In this document: positions 1-5,166 of the stretch, in pieces | Layout: every line of letters starts with the position of its first letter | Numbering within the stretch: the first letter of the stretch is position 1 | NCBI GenBank assembly: GCA_902488725.1 | Contig: CABTXO010000143.1 | Location: 1 to 5,341 of the forward strand | Direction: 5' to 3' | DNA length: 5,341 nucleotides | From: an uncultured Bacteroidales bacterium | Lineage (GTDB): Bacteria; Bacteroidota; Bacteroidia; Bacteroidales; UBA932 | Position numbers and translations under genes: made by a program | Notes under the pieces: generated by a model | The model's database searches: none | What the model was told of the DNA's origin: nothing | What the model saw: the letters and a program-made list of their open reading frames with translations, nothing else

Positions 1-2
1 CC

Positions 3-479
3 GGCGGCGAAATGATCGGCACCGTGAAGTTCTCCGGGACGACCTTCGCCCCGCTGCCGCAGAAATTCGAGGCCGGCACCCAGAACATCAACGCGACACC
101 GACCCTGCGGCCCGCGATCGAATGCGCCCTGCGCATGCGGGATCCGGAATTGGGCGCGGCCCAAAATGCGGTTCAGGAATATCTGTACGCGGCCTTGACG
201 TCGGATCCCCGGATCCGGCTCTACGGCCGTTCGCGCAAATCCGGCGACAAGATCGCGCTGTTCTCCTTCTCCGTAGAAGGGGTGCACCACGAAGATTTGG
301 CCCTGATTTTGGACAAGATGGGCATAGCGGTGCGGTCCGGGCAGATGTGCGCGGAACCGCTGATGGACCGATACGGTGTCACGGGCATGCTGCGCGCCTC
401 CCTGGCTCCGTACAACACGATGCAGGAGGCGGAATATTTTGTACGGTCGCTGGACAAGGCGATCGGAATGTTGGCTTGA
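3..479 (+). CDS. sufS: SufS-type cysteine desulfurase, C-terminal part (5' end outside window)
   Basis: SufS is a PLP-dependent class V aminotransferase-fold enzyme that removes sulfur from L-cysteine, carries it as a persulfide on its own cysteine, and passes it to SufE for iron-sulfur cluster assembly in the cytoplasm. The frame is open from base 3 at the left edge, so this is roughly the last 158 residues of a protein normally near 400. Visible landmarks are GGEMI at the very start, then KFEAGTQN, YGR near mid-fragment, the active-site loop RSGQMCAEPLM with the persulfide cysteine at codon 348-350, and RASLAPYN near the C-terminus. The RSG-x-x-C-AxPLM loop marks the group II (SufS) branch rather than IscS/NifS. 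The usual FEAGTP reads FEAGTQ here, a minor change. It ends in TGA five bases before sufE. The assignment is firm; only the N-terminal half, with the PLP lysine, is unseen. Confidence 0.95.
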   Translation, partial: GGEMIGTVKFSGTTFAPLPQKFEAGTQNINATPTLRPAIECALRMRDPELGAAQNAVQEYLYAALTSDPRIRLYGRSRKSGDKIALFSFSVEGVHHEDLALILDKMGIAVRSGQMCAEPLMDRYGVTGMLRASLAPYNTMQEAEYFVRSLDKAIGMLA

Positions 480-484
480 TACAG

Positions 485-907
485 ATGGATCAGATGGAAA
501 CGATAGCGGAAAAGAAGCAACAGGTCATCGATGATTTTTCGATGTACGATGAATGGCTGGACAAGTACGAGTACCTCATCGAGCTCGGCAAGAATCTGGA
601 GGCCTATCCCGAAGACAAGAAGACCGAAGACCGGCTGATCAAGGGCTGCCAGTCCCGGGTGTGGCTGGATTATTCGGTCCGGGACGGGCGGATCTACTTT
701 ACGGCCGACAGCGATGCCATCATCACCAAGGGCATCATTTCACTGCTCGTGGGCGTCTATTCCGGCCGCTCCGCCGCAGAAGTCGCCTCCGACGACTTCG
801 GATTCATCAACGCCATCGGCCTGAAGGAGAATCTCTCCCCGACCCGCGCCAATGGACTTGTTTCGATGATCGACACCATCAAGGCCGCCGCGGCCCTGTC
901 CTCCTGA
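485..907 (+). CDS. sufE: SufE family sulfur acceptor protein
   Basis: SufE takes the persulfide sulfur from SufS, stimulates its desulfurase activity, and delivers the sulfur to the SufBCD scaffold. The 140-residue product matches the family size. The diagnostic segment is DRLIKGCQSRVWL, with the sulfur-accepting cysteine at residue 55 (KGCQSxVW is the family hallmark). Also typical are the early WLDKYEYLIELG helix and the later TKGIISLLVGVYSG stretch. The start at 485 (MDQMET) leaves five bases after the sufS stop; ATG 494 three codons later is equally possible, and neither has a clear Shine-Dalgarno site. The longer open frame running upstream inside sufS is only a shadow. Adjacency to sufS supports co-transcription and the functional pair. 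Confidence 0.95.
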   Translation: MDQMETIAEKKQQVIDDFSMYDEWLDKYEYLIELGKNLEAYPEDKKTEDRLIKGCQSRVWLDYSVRDGRIYFTADSDAIITKGIISLLVGVYSGRSAAEVASDDFGFINAIGLKENLSPTRANGLVSMIDTIKAAAALSS

Positions 908-917
908 ACCCTTAACC

Positions 918-954
918 CTGTCATCCCGAGCGCGCACAGCGAGCGGAGGGATCT
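918..954 (+). repeat. Dispersed-type inverted repeat (GTCATCCCGAGC...GGGATCT) between sufE and DUF59 gene
   Basis: The 61-base gap between sufE and the next gene is mostly an imperfect inverted repeat. ATCCC at 923-927 pairs with GGGAT at 948-952. Inside, after a small internal loop, GC (930-931) pairs with GC (943-944) and, past one mismatch, CGC (933-935) pairs with GCG (939-941) around an ACA loop. The wording, CTGTCATCCCGAGC followed by GAGGGATCTGCT, is that of a short interspersed repeat I recall from intergenic regions of many bacterial genomes, often mis-called as small ORFs. It lacks a U-tract, so it is not a standard terminator, but it could form an RNA hairpin within the suf transcript. 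Copy number in this genome is unknown. Confidence 0.6.
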
Positions 955-968
955 GCTGAAAAAAGAAT

Positions 969-1352
969 ATGGAAGAAAAAGAAATACTGACCGCCGAAGA
1001 CGTGAAGGAACTGGCACCGCTCTACGACAGCGTGGTGCTGGCGCTCAAACAGGTGTACGACCCGGAGATCCCGGTCAACATCTACGACCTGGGACTCATC
1101 TATGAACTGAACATCAACAAGCAGCATGAGGTCTCTCTCACGATGACCTTCACCGCCCCGAACTGCCCCATGGCCGACGAAGTGATCGGCGAAGTGCAGC
1201 GCAGCGTGGAAGACGTCCCCGGCATCACGAAATGCACCATCGAGCTTACCTTCGACCCCGTCTGGGACATGAGCATGCTCAGCGAAGAAGCCCGCCTCGA
1301 ACTCGGCATGGACGATGTCGACACCGCCGCCGGCACCGGAGACAACCTTTGA
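969..1352 (+). CDS. SufT/MIP18-family (DUF59) iron-sulfur assembly protein
   Basis: This 127-residue cytoplasmic protein belongs to the DUF59/MIP18 family, whose members (SufT in bacteria, CIA2 in eukaryotes, PaaD-like proteins) help mature iron-sulfur proteins. Landmarks in order are DPEIPVNIYDLGLIYE around residues 31-46, the strand LTMTFTAPNCPMADE with the single conserved cysteine in TxPxCP, and the C-terminal FDPVWDMSMLSEEARLELG typical of this branch. The start at 969 follows an A-rich leader and is the first sensible ATG after the repeat. Position directly after sufS-sufE strongly supports a role in SUF cluster assembly or transfer. A stand-alone DUF59 domain of this size fits SufT-like proteins better than the longer Mrp/ApbC fusions. 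The acidic, disordered-looking end (residues after about 115) is not part of the core domain. Its precise client proteins cannot be read from the sequence. Confidence 0.9.
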   Translation: MEEKEILTAEDVKELAPLYDSVVLALKQVYDPEIPVNIYDLGLIYELNINKQHEVSLTMTFTAPNCPMADEVIGEVQRSVEDVPGITKCTIELTFDPVWDMSMLSEEARLELGMDDVDTAAGTGDNL

Positions 1353-1369
1353 ATCTCCCGTTCAATTCT

Positions 1370-1507
1370 TCAGAAATTGTTGTAGTTTACGGGGGTGCCG
1401 TCGATCGGGCCGACGTGGAAGAGGACTTCGTAGCCGCTGCTGCCGTCGGAATGGATGAGCAGGCGCGCGGCGGACAGCAACAGCGAAAAGAAAGGGGGGG
1501 AAAATTT
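1370..1507 (-). pseudogene. Possible 3' remnant of an unidentified gene
   Basis: Most of the 302 bases between the DUF59 gene and folK carry no intact gene. On the minus strand, 45 codons from 1507 to the TGA at 1370-1372 read like the end of a real protein: FFSLLLSAARLL, then HSDGSSGYEVLFHVGP, then IDGTPVNYNNF. Composition is protein-like (GC-rich third positions, a helix-like start, then strand-like segments), and it ends cleanly at a stop. There is no ATG; the frame opens at a TGA at 1508-1510, next to a run of seven G (1494-1500 on the plus strand). I do not recognise the family. It could be the surviving 3' end of a deleted gene lying convergent to the suf cluster, or chance. No terminator is evident nearby. 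Confidence 0.35.
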
Positions 1508-1575
1508 TCAGTTTCTCGGATGTTCTTGTTTCCCGAAGTTATGACAATTTGCCGGTCAGACAAACGCGCCGTCGC

Positions 1576-1606
1576 TTGGTATTGTTGCGTCTATCTTTTA
1601 CCTTTG
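1576..1606 (+). promoter_or_regulatory. Bacteroidota-type promoter for folK
   Basis: TACCTTTG at 1599-1606 is an exact match to the Bacteroidota -7 consensus TAnnTTTG. TTG at 1576-1578 stands as the -33 element, with 19-20 bases between them, the usual spacing. Transcription would start near 1613, giving a leader of about 40 bases before the folK ATG at 1655. It lies in the right place after the minus-strand remnant and implies that folK has its own transcript rather than depending on the suf operon. Confidence 0.6.
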
Positions 1607-1654
1607 CGGATGCATCAAAGTTGTCACGAAGAAAACGTAACAGTACTGACTGCC

Positions 1655-2158
1655 ATGGCATTTGTGACCGTCTATTTTTCATTGGGGAGCAATCTGGGGG
1701 ACCGCGCGGGGAACATCGCGGGGGGGCTCCGGATGCTGGACGAGGCGCTGGGGGTGCATTATTCGGCACTTTCCCGGCTCATCGAGACGGAGCCCGCGGG
1801 CTTCGCCGGGGGCACATTCCTGAACGGGGCGGTACGCTACCGGATTCCGCGGCCGGCGGGTTCTGCCGAGGCGGCCGGGCTGGCCTTGCTCGACAAGGTG
1901 AAAGCCATCGAACGGGCGCACGGGCGCACGGATGCTCCTGAATATGATGCCGGCGGCCGGCGGGTCTACCATTCGCGCACCCTCGACATCGATATTCTAT
2001 TCTATGGATGCGAACATATTCAGCATGAACGGCTTGTGGTGCCGCACCGGGGCATCGCCGACCGTCCGTTCGTGCTGATTCCGCTCCGGCAGATCGCCCT
2101 CTCCTCCCTCCGGAAAGCCTTCCCGGAAATCTTCGCCACCGCCGCCGCACGGCAATGA
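1655..2158 (+). CDS. folK: 2-amino-4-hydroxy-6-hydroxymethyldihydropteridine pyrophosphokinase (HPPK)
   Basis: HPPK transfers pyrophosphate from ATP to 6-hydroxymethyl-7,8-dihydropterin, the step before dihydropteroate synthase in folate synthesis. The 167-residue product has the expected single-domain length. Family landmarks in order are VYFSLGSNLGDR at residues 6-17, ETEPAGFAGGTFLN around 44-57 (the substrate-binding segment), and the signature SRTLDIDILFYG around 107-118, whose two aspartates bind the magnesium ions. Then comes LVVPHRGIADRPFVLIPL around 127-144. ATG 1655 is chosen because HPPK proteins start a few residues before the LGSNLGD motif; the in-frame ATG at 1610 would add an unrelated extension. 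It stands alone behind its own promoter, convergent with the heparinase gene downstream. Between its stop and the end of that gene (2159-2219) I see no clear terminator. Confidence 0.95.
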   Translation: MAFVTVYFSLGSNLGDRAGNIAGGLRMLDEALGVHYSALSRLIETEPAGFAGGTFLNGAVRYRIPRPAGSAEAAGLALLDKVKAIERAHGRTDAPEYDAGGRRVYHSRTLDIDILFYGCEHIQHERLVVPHRGIADRPFVLIPLRQIALSSLRKAFPEIFATAAARQ

Positions 2159-2219
2159 CCCGGTGCGGACGGAGGGGAAATGTCAACGGCGGCTGACGGT
2201 GCGGCCGATGGAACGCTTG

Positions 2220-2345
2220 TTACTGCAGCCGGACGAAGGAATAGTCATACCTGCCGGATTTCGGGGCTTTCCGGGCCTTGAGGACGATCCGGTAGAGGGT
2301 GGACCCCCAGACATCGGAAAGCCGCTTGTCGGTCAGTGCCGGCAA
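2220..2345 (-). pseudogene. Out-of-frame C-terminal tail of the heparinase II/III-like gene
   Basis: Immediately after the readable heparinase frame is lost, a different minus-strand frame carries about 40 protein-like codons up to TAA at 2220-2222. They read ALTDKRLSDVWGSTLYRIVL, then KARKAPKSGRYDYSFVRLQ. A segment of the form LTDxRLxxVWGxxLYRIVL followed by a short G-x-Y-x-F strand is what I expect at the extreme C-terminus of large Bacteroidota heparinase/alginate-lyase-type proteins. The neighbouring in-frame reading (RQAAFRCLGVHPLPDRP) looks like noise by comparison. I infer that this is the original 3' end of the gene starting at 3330, now joined to its N-terminal part at about 2340-2352 through a deletion that is not a multiple of three. 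A sequencing or assembly error is the alternative. Confidence 0.7.
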
Positions 2346-3330
2346 GGGAATAGGAGCGGACGATGTATTCACCCATCATCCGGACCTGCGGTTCATCGAA
2401 GATGTTGACTTTGCCCGCGGTAATCATGGACAGGGCGTTGAGGTAGTCGTACAGCTTTCCGGGCGCATGCCCCCAGTAGGAGGGGCCTTCTTCAATGCCG
2501 CCGTCGCCCTGGACGTAGTTCAGATATTCATCCACGGAGCAGATGCTCTTCCAGACCGCCTGCGCCAGCCGGTCCTTGTCGTCCTCCATCAACATGAAAC
2601 AGAGGATTGCGTTGGAACTGCACCAGGGCGTCCAATTGTTGAGCATCCGGTTGTCCTTCAGGCCCATCCACCAGAAGTCATCCCGGGTCAGGTAGGCATC
2701 CAGCTCCCGGTAGGTGAGCTCCGCTTTCAGGCGCTTGCCGATTTCCGGCTGCAGCTTGTCCATTTCCGGGCGGAGGTAGTAGTAGATCCAGGAAAACAGC
2801 TGAGCCATCCCTCCCTGCGTAAGTTCAAGGGTGTTGTCTCCTTTCTCCGGCAGCGAGCGCCGCGAAAAAGAGAGGCTGGCGAGGTGGGCGGAAATCGCCC
2901 AAGAGGTCATTTCGCAGGCATGGAAAACACCATTTACGATCTGCGGGATGAACCTTCCCTTTCCTTCGGCGAGCTCGGCCGCGAACAGGGCTGCGATGGC
3001 CGTGTTGTTGCGCCCCAGCGGATTTTCCATGACCGTCCGGTTCCCGCTCTTCTCATATTCCAGATAGTCGGTGGCCTTGATCACCTTCCATTCGTAATCC
3101 ATGTATTTCTCTCCGTTCCGGACGAGGCCCGCCTTGAACGGGCCGGTCAACAGGTCCCATCCGGTCCTGTCCGCATAGGCCGGATACGGGACCCATTTCT
3201 GGTTCATCACCAGCGCGGCCTTCACATCCTCGAAGGAATAACGGTTCCGGATCAGATTGCGCTGTACTTTTTCTCTTGCCCCGGCCGCAAGGCAGCCGAG
3301 CAGGCAAAGCAGGGTAAGGAGTCGTTTCAT
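2245..3330 (-). CDS. Heparinase II/III-like secreted protein, truncated (C-terminal domain lost)
   Basis: The family comprises polysaccharide lyases with an N-terminal alpha/alpha toroid and a C-terminal beta-sandwich domain, commonly 600-700 residues, exported to cleave uronic-acid glycans. This reading gives 361 residues. It starts at ATG 3330, where MKRLLTLLCLLGCLAAGA forms a signal peptide (cleavage after AAGA, or lipidation at Cys13 if LLGC works as a weak lipobox). The open frame runs 13 codons further up, but that part overlaps the preceding gene. Toroid-type motifs include GRNNTAIAAL (106-115), NNWTPWCSSN (231-240) and YVQGDGGIEEGPSYWGHA (272-289), the last resembling the active-site loop of heparinase II-like enzymes. 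After EYIVRSY (residue 326) homology ends and about 35 residues look random up to TGA at 2245, while the true tail continues in another frame. The product would lack most of the second domain, so it is probably inactive. Substrate is unknown. Confidence 0.8.
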   Translation of the reverse strand: MKRLLTLLCLLGCLAAGAREKVQRNLIRNRYSFEDVKAALVMNQKWVPYPAYADRTGWDLLTGPFKAGLVRNGEKYMDYEWKVIKATDYLEYEKSGNRTVMENPLGRNNTAIAALFAAELAEGKGRFIPQIVNGVFHACEMTSWAISAHLASLSFSRRSLPEKGDNTLELTQGGMAQLFSWIYYYLRPEMDKLQPEIGKRLKAELTYRELDAYLTRDDFWWMGLKDNRMLNNWTPWCSSNAILCFMLMEDDKDRLAQAVWKSICSVDEYLNYVQGDGGIEEGPSYWGHAPGKLYDYLNALSMITAGKVNIFDEPQVRMMGEYIVRSYSLAGTDRQAAFRCLGVHPLPDRPQGPESPEIRQV

Positions 3331-3341
3331 CTGCAATCGTT

Positions 3342-4532
3342 TTATAGTTGTTGCAACAGTTGTTGCCATTCTTCGGCAATATGTTCAGAAGAGAATTGTC
3401 CCACTTTTACTTTGACGGCCTCCGACATGCGTTCCAGTCTTTCCGCATCGCGCATCAGCGCGCTCAATTTCTCTGCAAATTGATCCATGTCAAACGCATC
3501 GACCAGAACGCCCGTCTGCGCATCCGCATCGATCAGGTCATGGACGGCCGCAAAAGAATTGAAGACCACCGGCACGACACCGTTCTGCATCGCCTCCAGC
3601 AGCACCATCGGGAATCCCTCGAACGCACTGGTCAACAAAAAGATTTTTGCTTCCCGGTAATACGGCAAAGGGTCTTTTTGCCCTTCCAGCGAACATCGCT
3701 GCAGATCCAACTTTTTGATCAGCCACTCCAGATCGGTCCGGCATATTCCCTCCCCCACGATTTTCAGGGTCCAGTCCGGAAAGTCGTGTTGGATCTTCGC
3801 CCAGATCAGCAGGATCCGGTCCGGCCGCTTGGTGATGGCCAGCCTGCCGACGTACAGCAGGACGTTCTTTTTCTCGGTTTTGACGATCTGATCGGGGGTG
3901 TAGATGGAGGGATTGTGGATGACATGCAGCTTGTTGTTGTCTTGGATCCGGGTCATCCGCTGAAAGATGTCCACAAACCTTTCGGAAAGCAAGATGACGC
4001 CATCGGACATGTCATGGACCCGTCTCAGCACGTCCCCCATTTTTTGATTCCTGCGCTTTTGTTTGGCGGACTTCCGCAACAGCCGGGTGATCCTTTTATA
4101 TTCCTTGACAAAAGTGAGTTCACTTGGCATGACCGGCCTGGACAGGTCCTGAATTTCCAGGGAACGGTAATTGGGGGTTTGGTGGAGCTCGTACAGCACC
4201 TTCACGCCCGTCGCTTTTTTAACCAGATACGGCAGCGTCGCAAAATCCTCGAAGAACGGATAGAACTGGCACAGGATCATGTCGATCCGGTGGTGCCTGA
4301 CGTACTGCGTGAAAAATTCCGCATTCCTTCCCGAACAGACATTCTCCGGATCAGGAAGATAGACTTCTTCTTCGGCGTTGATCGTAAAATCGGGGGACAG
4401 TTCCTTCGCCCGGCTGATGAAGTAGACCCGATGCCCCAGTTTTTTGAATATGTCGCACACAAGCAGGGACATCGTTTGAATGCCTCCTTCTTTGTAGTTG
4501 AAGCCGACGCTTACGTAGATCGCAATATTCAT
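3342..4532 (-). CDS. Glycosyltransferase family 4-like protein
   Basis: This 396-residue protein has the two-domain GT-B layout of retaining GT4 enzymes, which move a sugar from a nucleotide-sugar donor to a growing surface glycan. The N-terminal half begins MNIAIYVSVGFNYKEGG and continues GIQTMSLLVCDIFKKLGHRV, an acceptor-side glycine loop. The C-terminal half has VLLYVGRLAITKRPDRIL (224-241), LKIVGEG (256-262) and FEGFPMVLLEAMQNG (304-318), containing the E-x7-E pair (E305, E313) that contacts the donor. There is no signal peptide or membrane span, so it acts in the cytoplasm. A basic segment (RLLRKSAKQKRRNQK, 150-164) links the halves. It sits 51 bases after yccF and ends 11 bases before the heparinase start, which suggests one transcript. 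One 60-base line inside it (3961-4020) has 29 G+C against 36 in a DUF59-gene line (1021-1080), hinting at different ancestry. Donor and acceptor cannot be inferred. Confidence 0.9.
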   Translation of the reverse strand: MNIAIYVSVGFNYKEGGIQTMSLLVCDIFKKLGHRVYFISRAKELSPDFTINAEEEVYLPDPENVCSGRNAEFFTQYVRHHRIDMILCQFYPFFEDFATLPYLVKKATGVKVLYELHQTPNYRSLEIQDLSRPVMPSELTFVKEYKRITRLLRKSAKQKRRNQKMGDVLRRVHDMSDGVILLSERFVDIFQRMTRIQDNNKLHVIHNPSIYTPDQIVKTEKKNVLLYVGRLAITKRPDRILLIWAKIQHDFPDWTLKIVGEGICRTDLEWLIKKLDLQRCSLEGQKDPLPYYREAKIFLLTSAFEGFPMVLLEAMQNGVVPVVFNSFAAVHDLIDADAQTGVLVDAFDMDQFAEKLSALMRDAERLERMSEAVKVKVGQFSSEHIAEEWQQLLQQL

Positions 4533-4583
4533 GAAGTCAATACAGTCTGAAGGATTTCGTCCTGCGTGGAAGGCTTTGCGCTC

Positions 4584-4961
4584 TCAGCGGTGAACGATGC
4601 GGCCGAAGGGCGAGAAAGCGATCTTGATGAGCTTGAAGTGCATCAGGCCGAAGGGAATGCCGATGATGGTGATGCAGCAGCCGATGCCGGCGGCCAGGTG
4701 CGTCAGGGAGATCAGGATGCCCGGTATCAGCCAGAGCAGGTTCATCAGGCAGTTCAACGGCACGACGGCGTTCGGATCCTTGTCGATGCTGGCGCCGAAC
4801 GGGGCGAGGATGACAGCTGCGATCTTGAAACACTGCAGCCCGAACGGAATCCCCACGATGGTGATGCACAGCAGCAGGCCGGCGAGGAAATATTCAATCG
4901 CCGCAACCAGTCCGCCCAACAAAATCCAGATGAGGTTGCCCAGCAGTTGCAGAAAAGTCAT
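4584..4961 (-). CDS. yccF: YccF family inner-membrane protein (two YccF repeats)
   Basis: YccF (DUF307) proteins are small inner-membrane proteins of unknown biochemical role. The 125-residue product consists of two copies of the YccF unit. Copy one, residues 9-56, reads NLIWILLGGLVAAIEYF, then ITIVGIPFGLQCFK, then LAPFG. Copy two, residues 74-120, reads NLLWLIPGILISLTHLA, then ITIIGIPFGLMHFK, then FSPFG. Each copy holds one long hydrophobic stretch followed by the TIxGIPFG turn and an amphipathic K-containing segment, so several membrane passes are expected. The short linker SIDKDPNAVVPLN is polar. It is somewhat shorter than the E. coli protein (about 148 residues). The ATG at 4961 is the natural start, directly before the first hydrophobic unit. 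It is the first gene of the minus-strand group and shows no obvious functional tie to the glycosyltransferase behind it. Confidence 0.95.
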   Translation of the reverse strand: MTFLQLLGNLIWILLGGLVAAIEYFLAGLLLCITIVGIPFGLQCFKIAAVILAPFGASIDKDPNAVVPLNCLMNLLWLIPGILISLTHLAAGIGCCITIIGIPFGLMHFKLIKIAFSPFGRIVHR

Positions 4962-4977
4962 TTTGCAAGAGTTTTCC

Positions 4978-5008
4978 GAAAGGTACGCAGAATCCGCGAA
5001 AGCCGCAA
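4978..5008 (-). promoter_or_regulatory. Weak candidate promoter for yccF and downstream genes
   Basis: Read on the minus strand, TACCTTTC (4985 to 4978) matches seven of eight positions of the Bacteroidota -7 consensus TAnnTTTG, and TTG (5008 to 5006) lies 20 bases upstream as a -33 element. It would put the transcript start only about ten bases before the yccF ATG at 4961, a short leader. The final G of the -7 element is missing, so this is tentative. No other good match is seen nearer to yccF. Confidence 0.3.
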
Positions 5009-5051
5009 CAAGCCCCCCGGCTGCCGCTGCCCCGGGAAGATTCGTAAATAA

Positions 5052-5083
5052 TTTGGATGTTGATAAAATAATTTATATCTTCA
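5052..5083 (+). promoter_or_regulatory. Candidate promoter upstream of the hicA-like remnant
   Basis: TTTG at 5052-5055 and TATCTTCA at 5076-5083 (six of eight positions of TAnnTTTG) are separated by 20 bases within a markedly AT-rich block (about 5041-5088) that contrasts with the GC-rich surroundings. A purine-rich AAGGAGGGGA at 5091-5100 follows, like a ribosome-binding site. The arrangement points right, towards the hicA-like fragment, and is divergent from yccF. If active, it would now drive RNA antisense to the transposase remnant. Confidence 0.4.
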
Positions 5084-5111
5084 TATAGCCAAGGAGGGGA
5101 GATATGAGGAG

Positions 5112-5166
5112 AATAAAGTTCACGAAGTCATCGACATGCTGAAAGCAGACGGATGGTATCGGGTAG
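5112..5166 (+). pseudogene. HicA toxin-like N-terminal fragment, interrupted
   Basis: The plus-strand frame from 5112 reads NKVHEVIDMLKADGWYRV before running into sequence that belongs to a transposase on the other strand. K-V-x-E-V-I-x-M-L-K-x-D-G-W-Y is the typical first 15-20 residues of HicA, the small double-stranded-RNA-binding-fold mRNA interferase of HicAB toxin-antitoxin pairs. The catalytic GSHxxF histidine segment, which should follow at once, is gone. There is no in-frame start either: AT-AAA-GTT at 5113-5120 looks like ATG-AAA-GTT with one base lost, while the available ATG at 5104 is in another frame and stops after 12 codons. No hicB is visible, though it would lie downstream of the break. 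The match is short, so the family call is moderate; as a functional gene it is certainly dead. Confidence 0.5.

Noticed and set aside
58..100. FEAGTQ in place of FEAGTP in SufS as a functional oddity
   Set aside because: A single substitution next to an otherwise canonical motif, with the active-site cysteine loop intact; within normal family variation as far as I can judge.
122..484. Extension of the sufE frame upstream through sufS
   Set aside because: SufE proteins start just before the first helix at about 485; the upstream residues are an Arg/Gly-rich shadow of sufS.
2159..2219. Possible bidirectional terminator between folK and the heparinase gene
   Set aside because: GTCA...TGAC near 2182-2197 gives only a four-pair stem with mismatches and no T-run on either strand; not enough for a terminator call.
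2299..3483. Long plus-strand open frame of 394 codons opposite the heparinase and glycosyltransferase genes
   Set aside because: It spans two clear minus-strand genes and their intergenic gap, has no family-like motifs, and is the usual antisense shadow of GC-rich coding DNA.
3348..4550. Plus-strand open frame of 400 codons opposite the glycosyltransferase
   Set aside because: The minus strand has unmistakable GT4 motifs over the same bases; the plus reading is rich in Q, H, D and R without domain structure, as antisense frames are.
4566..5088. Two overlapping plus-strand open frames opposite yccF
   Set aside because: Both mirror the YccF repeats on the other strand and have no recognisable features of their own.
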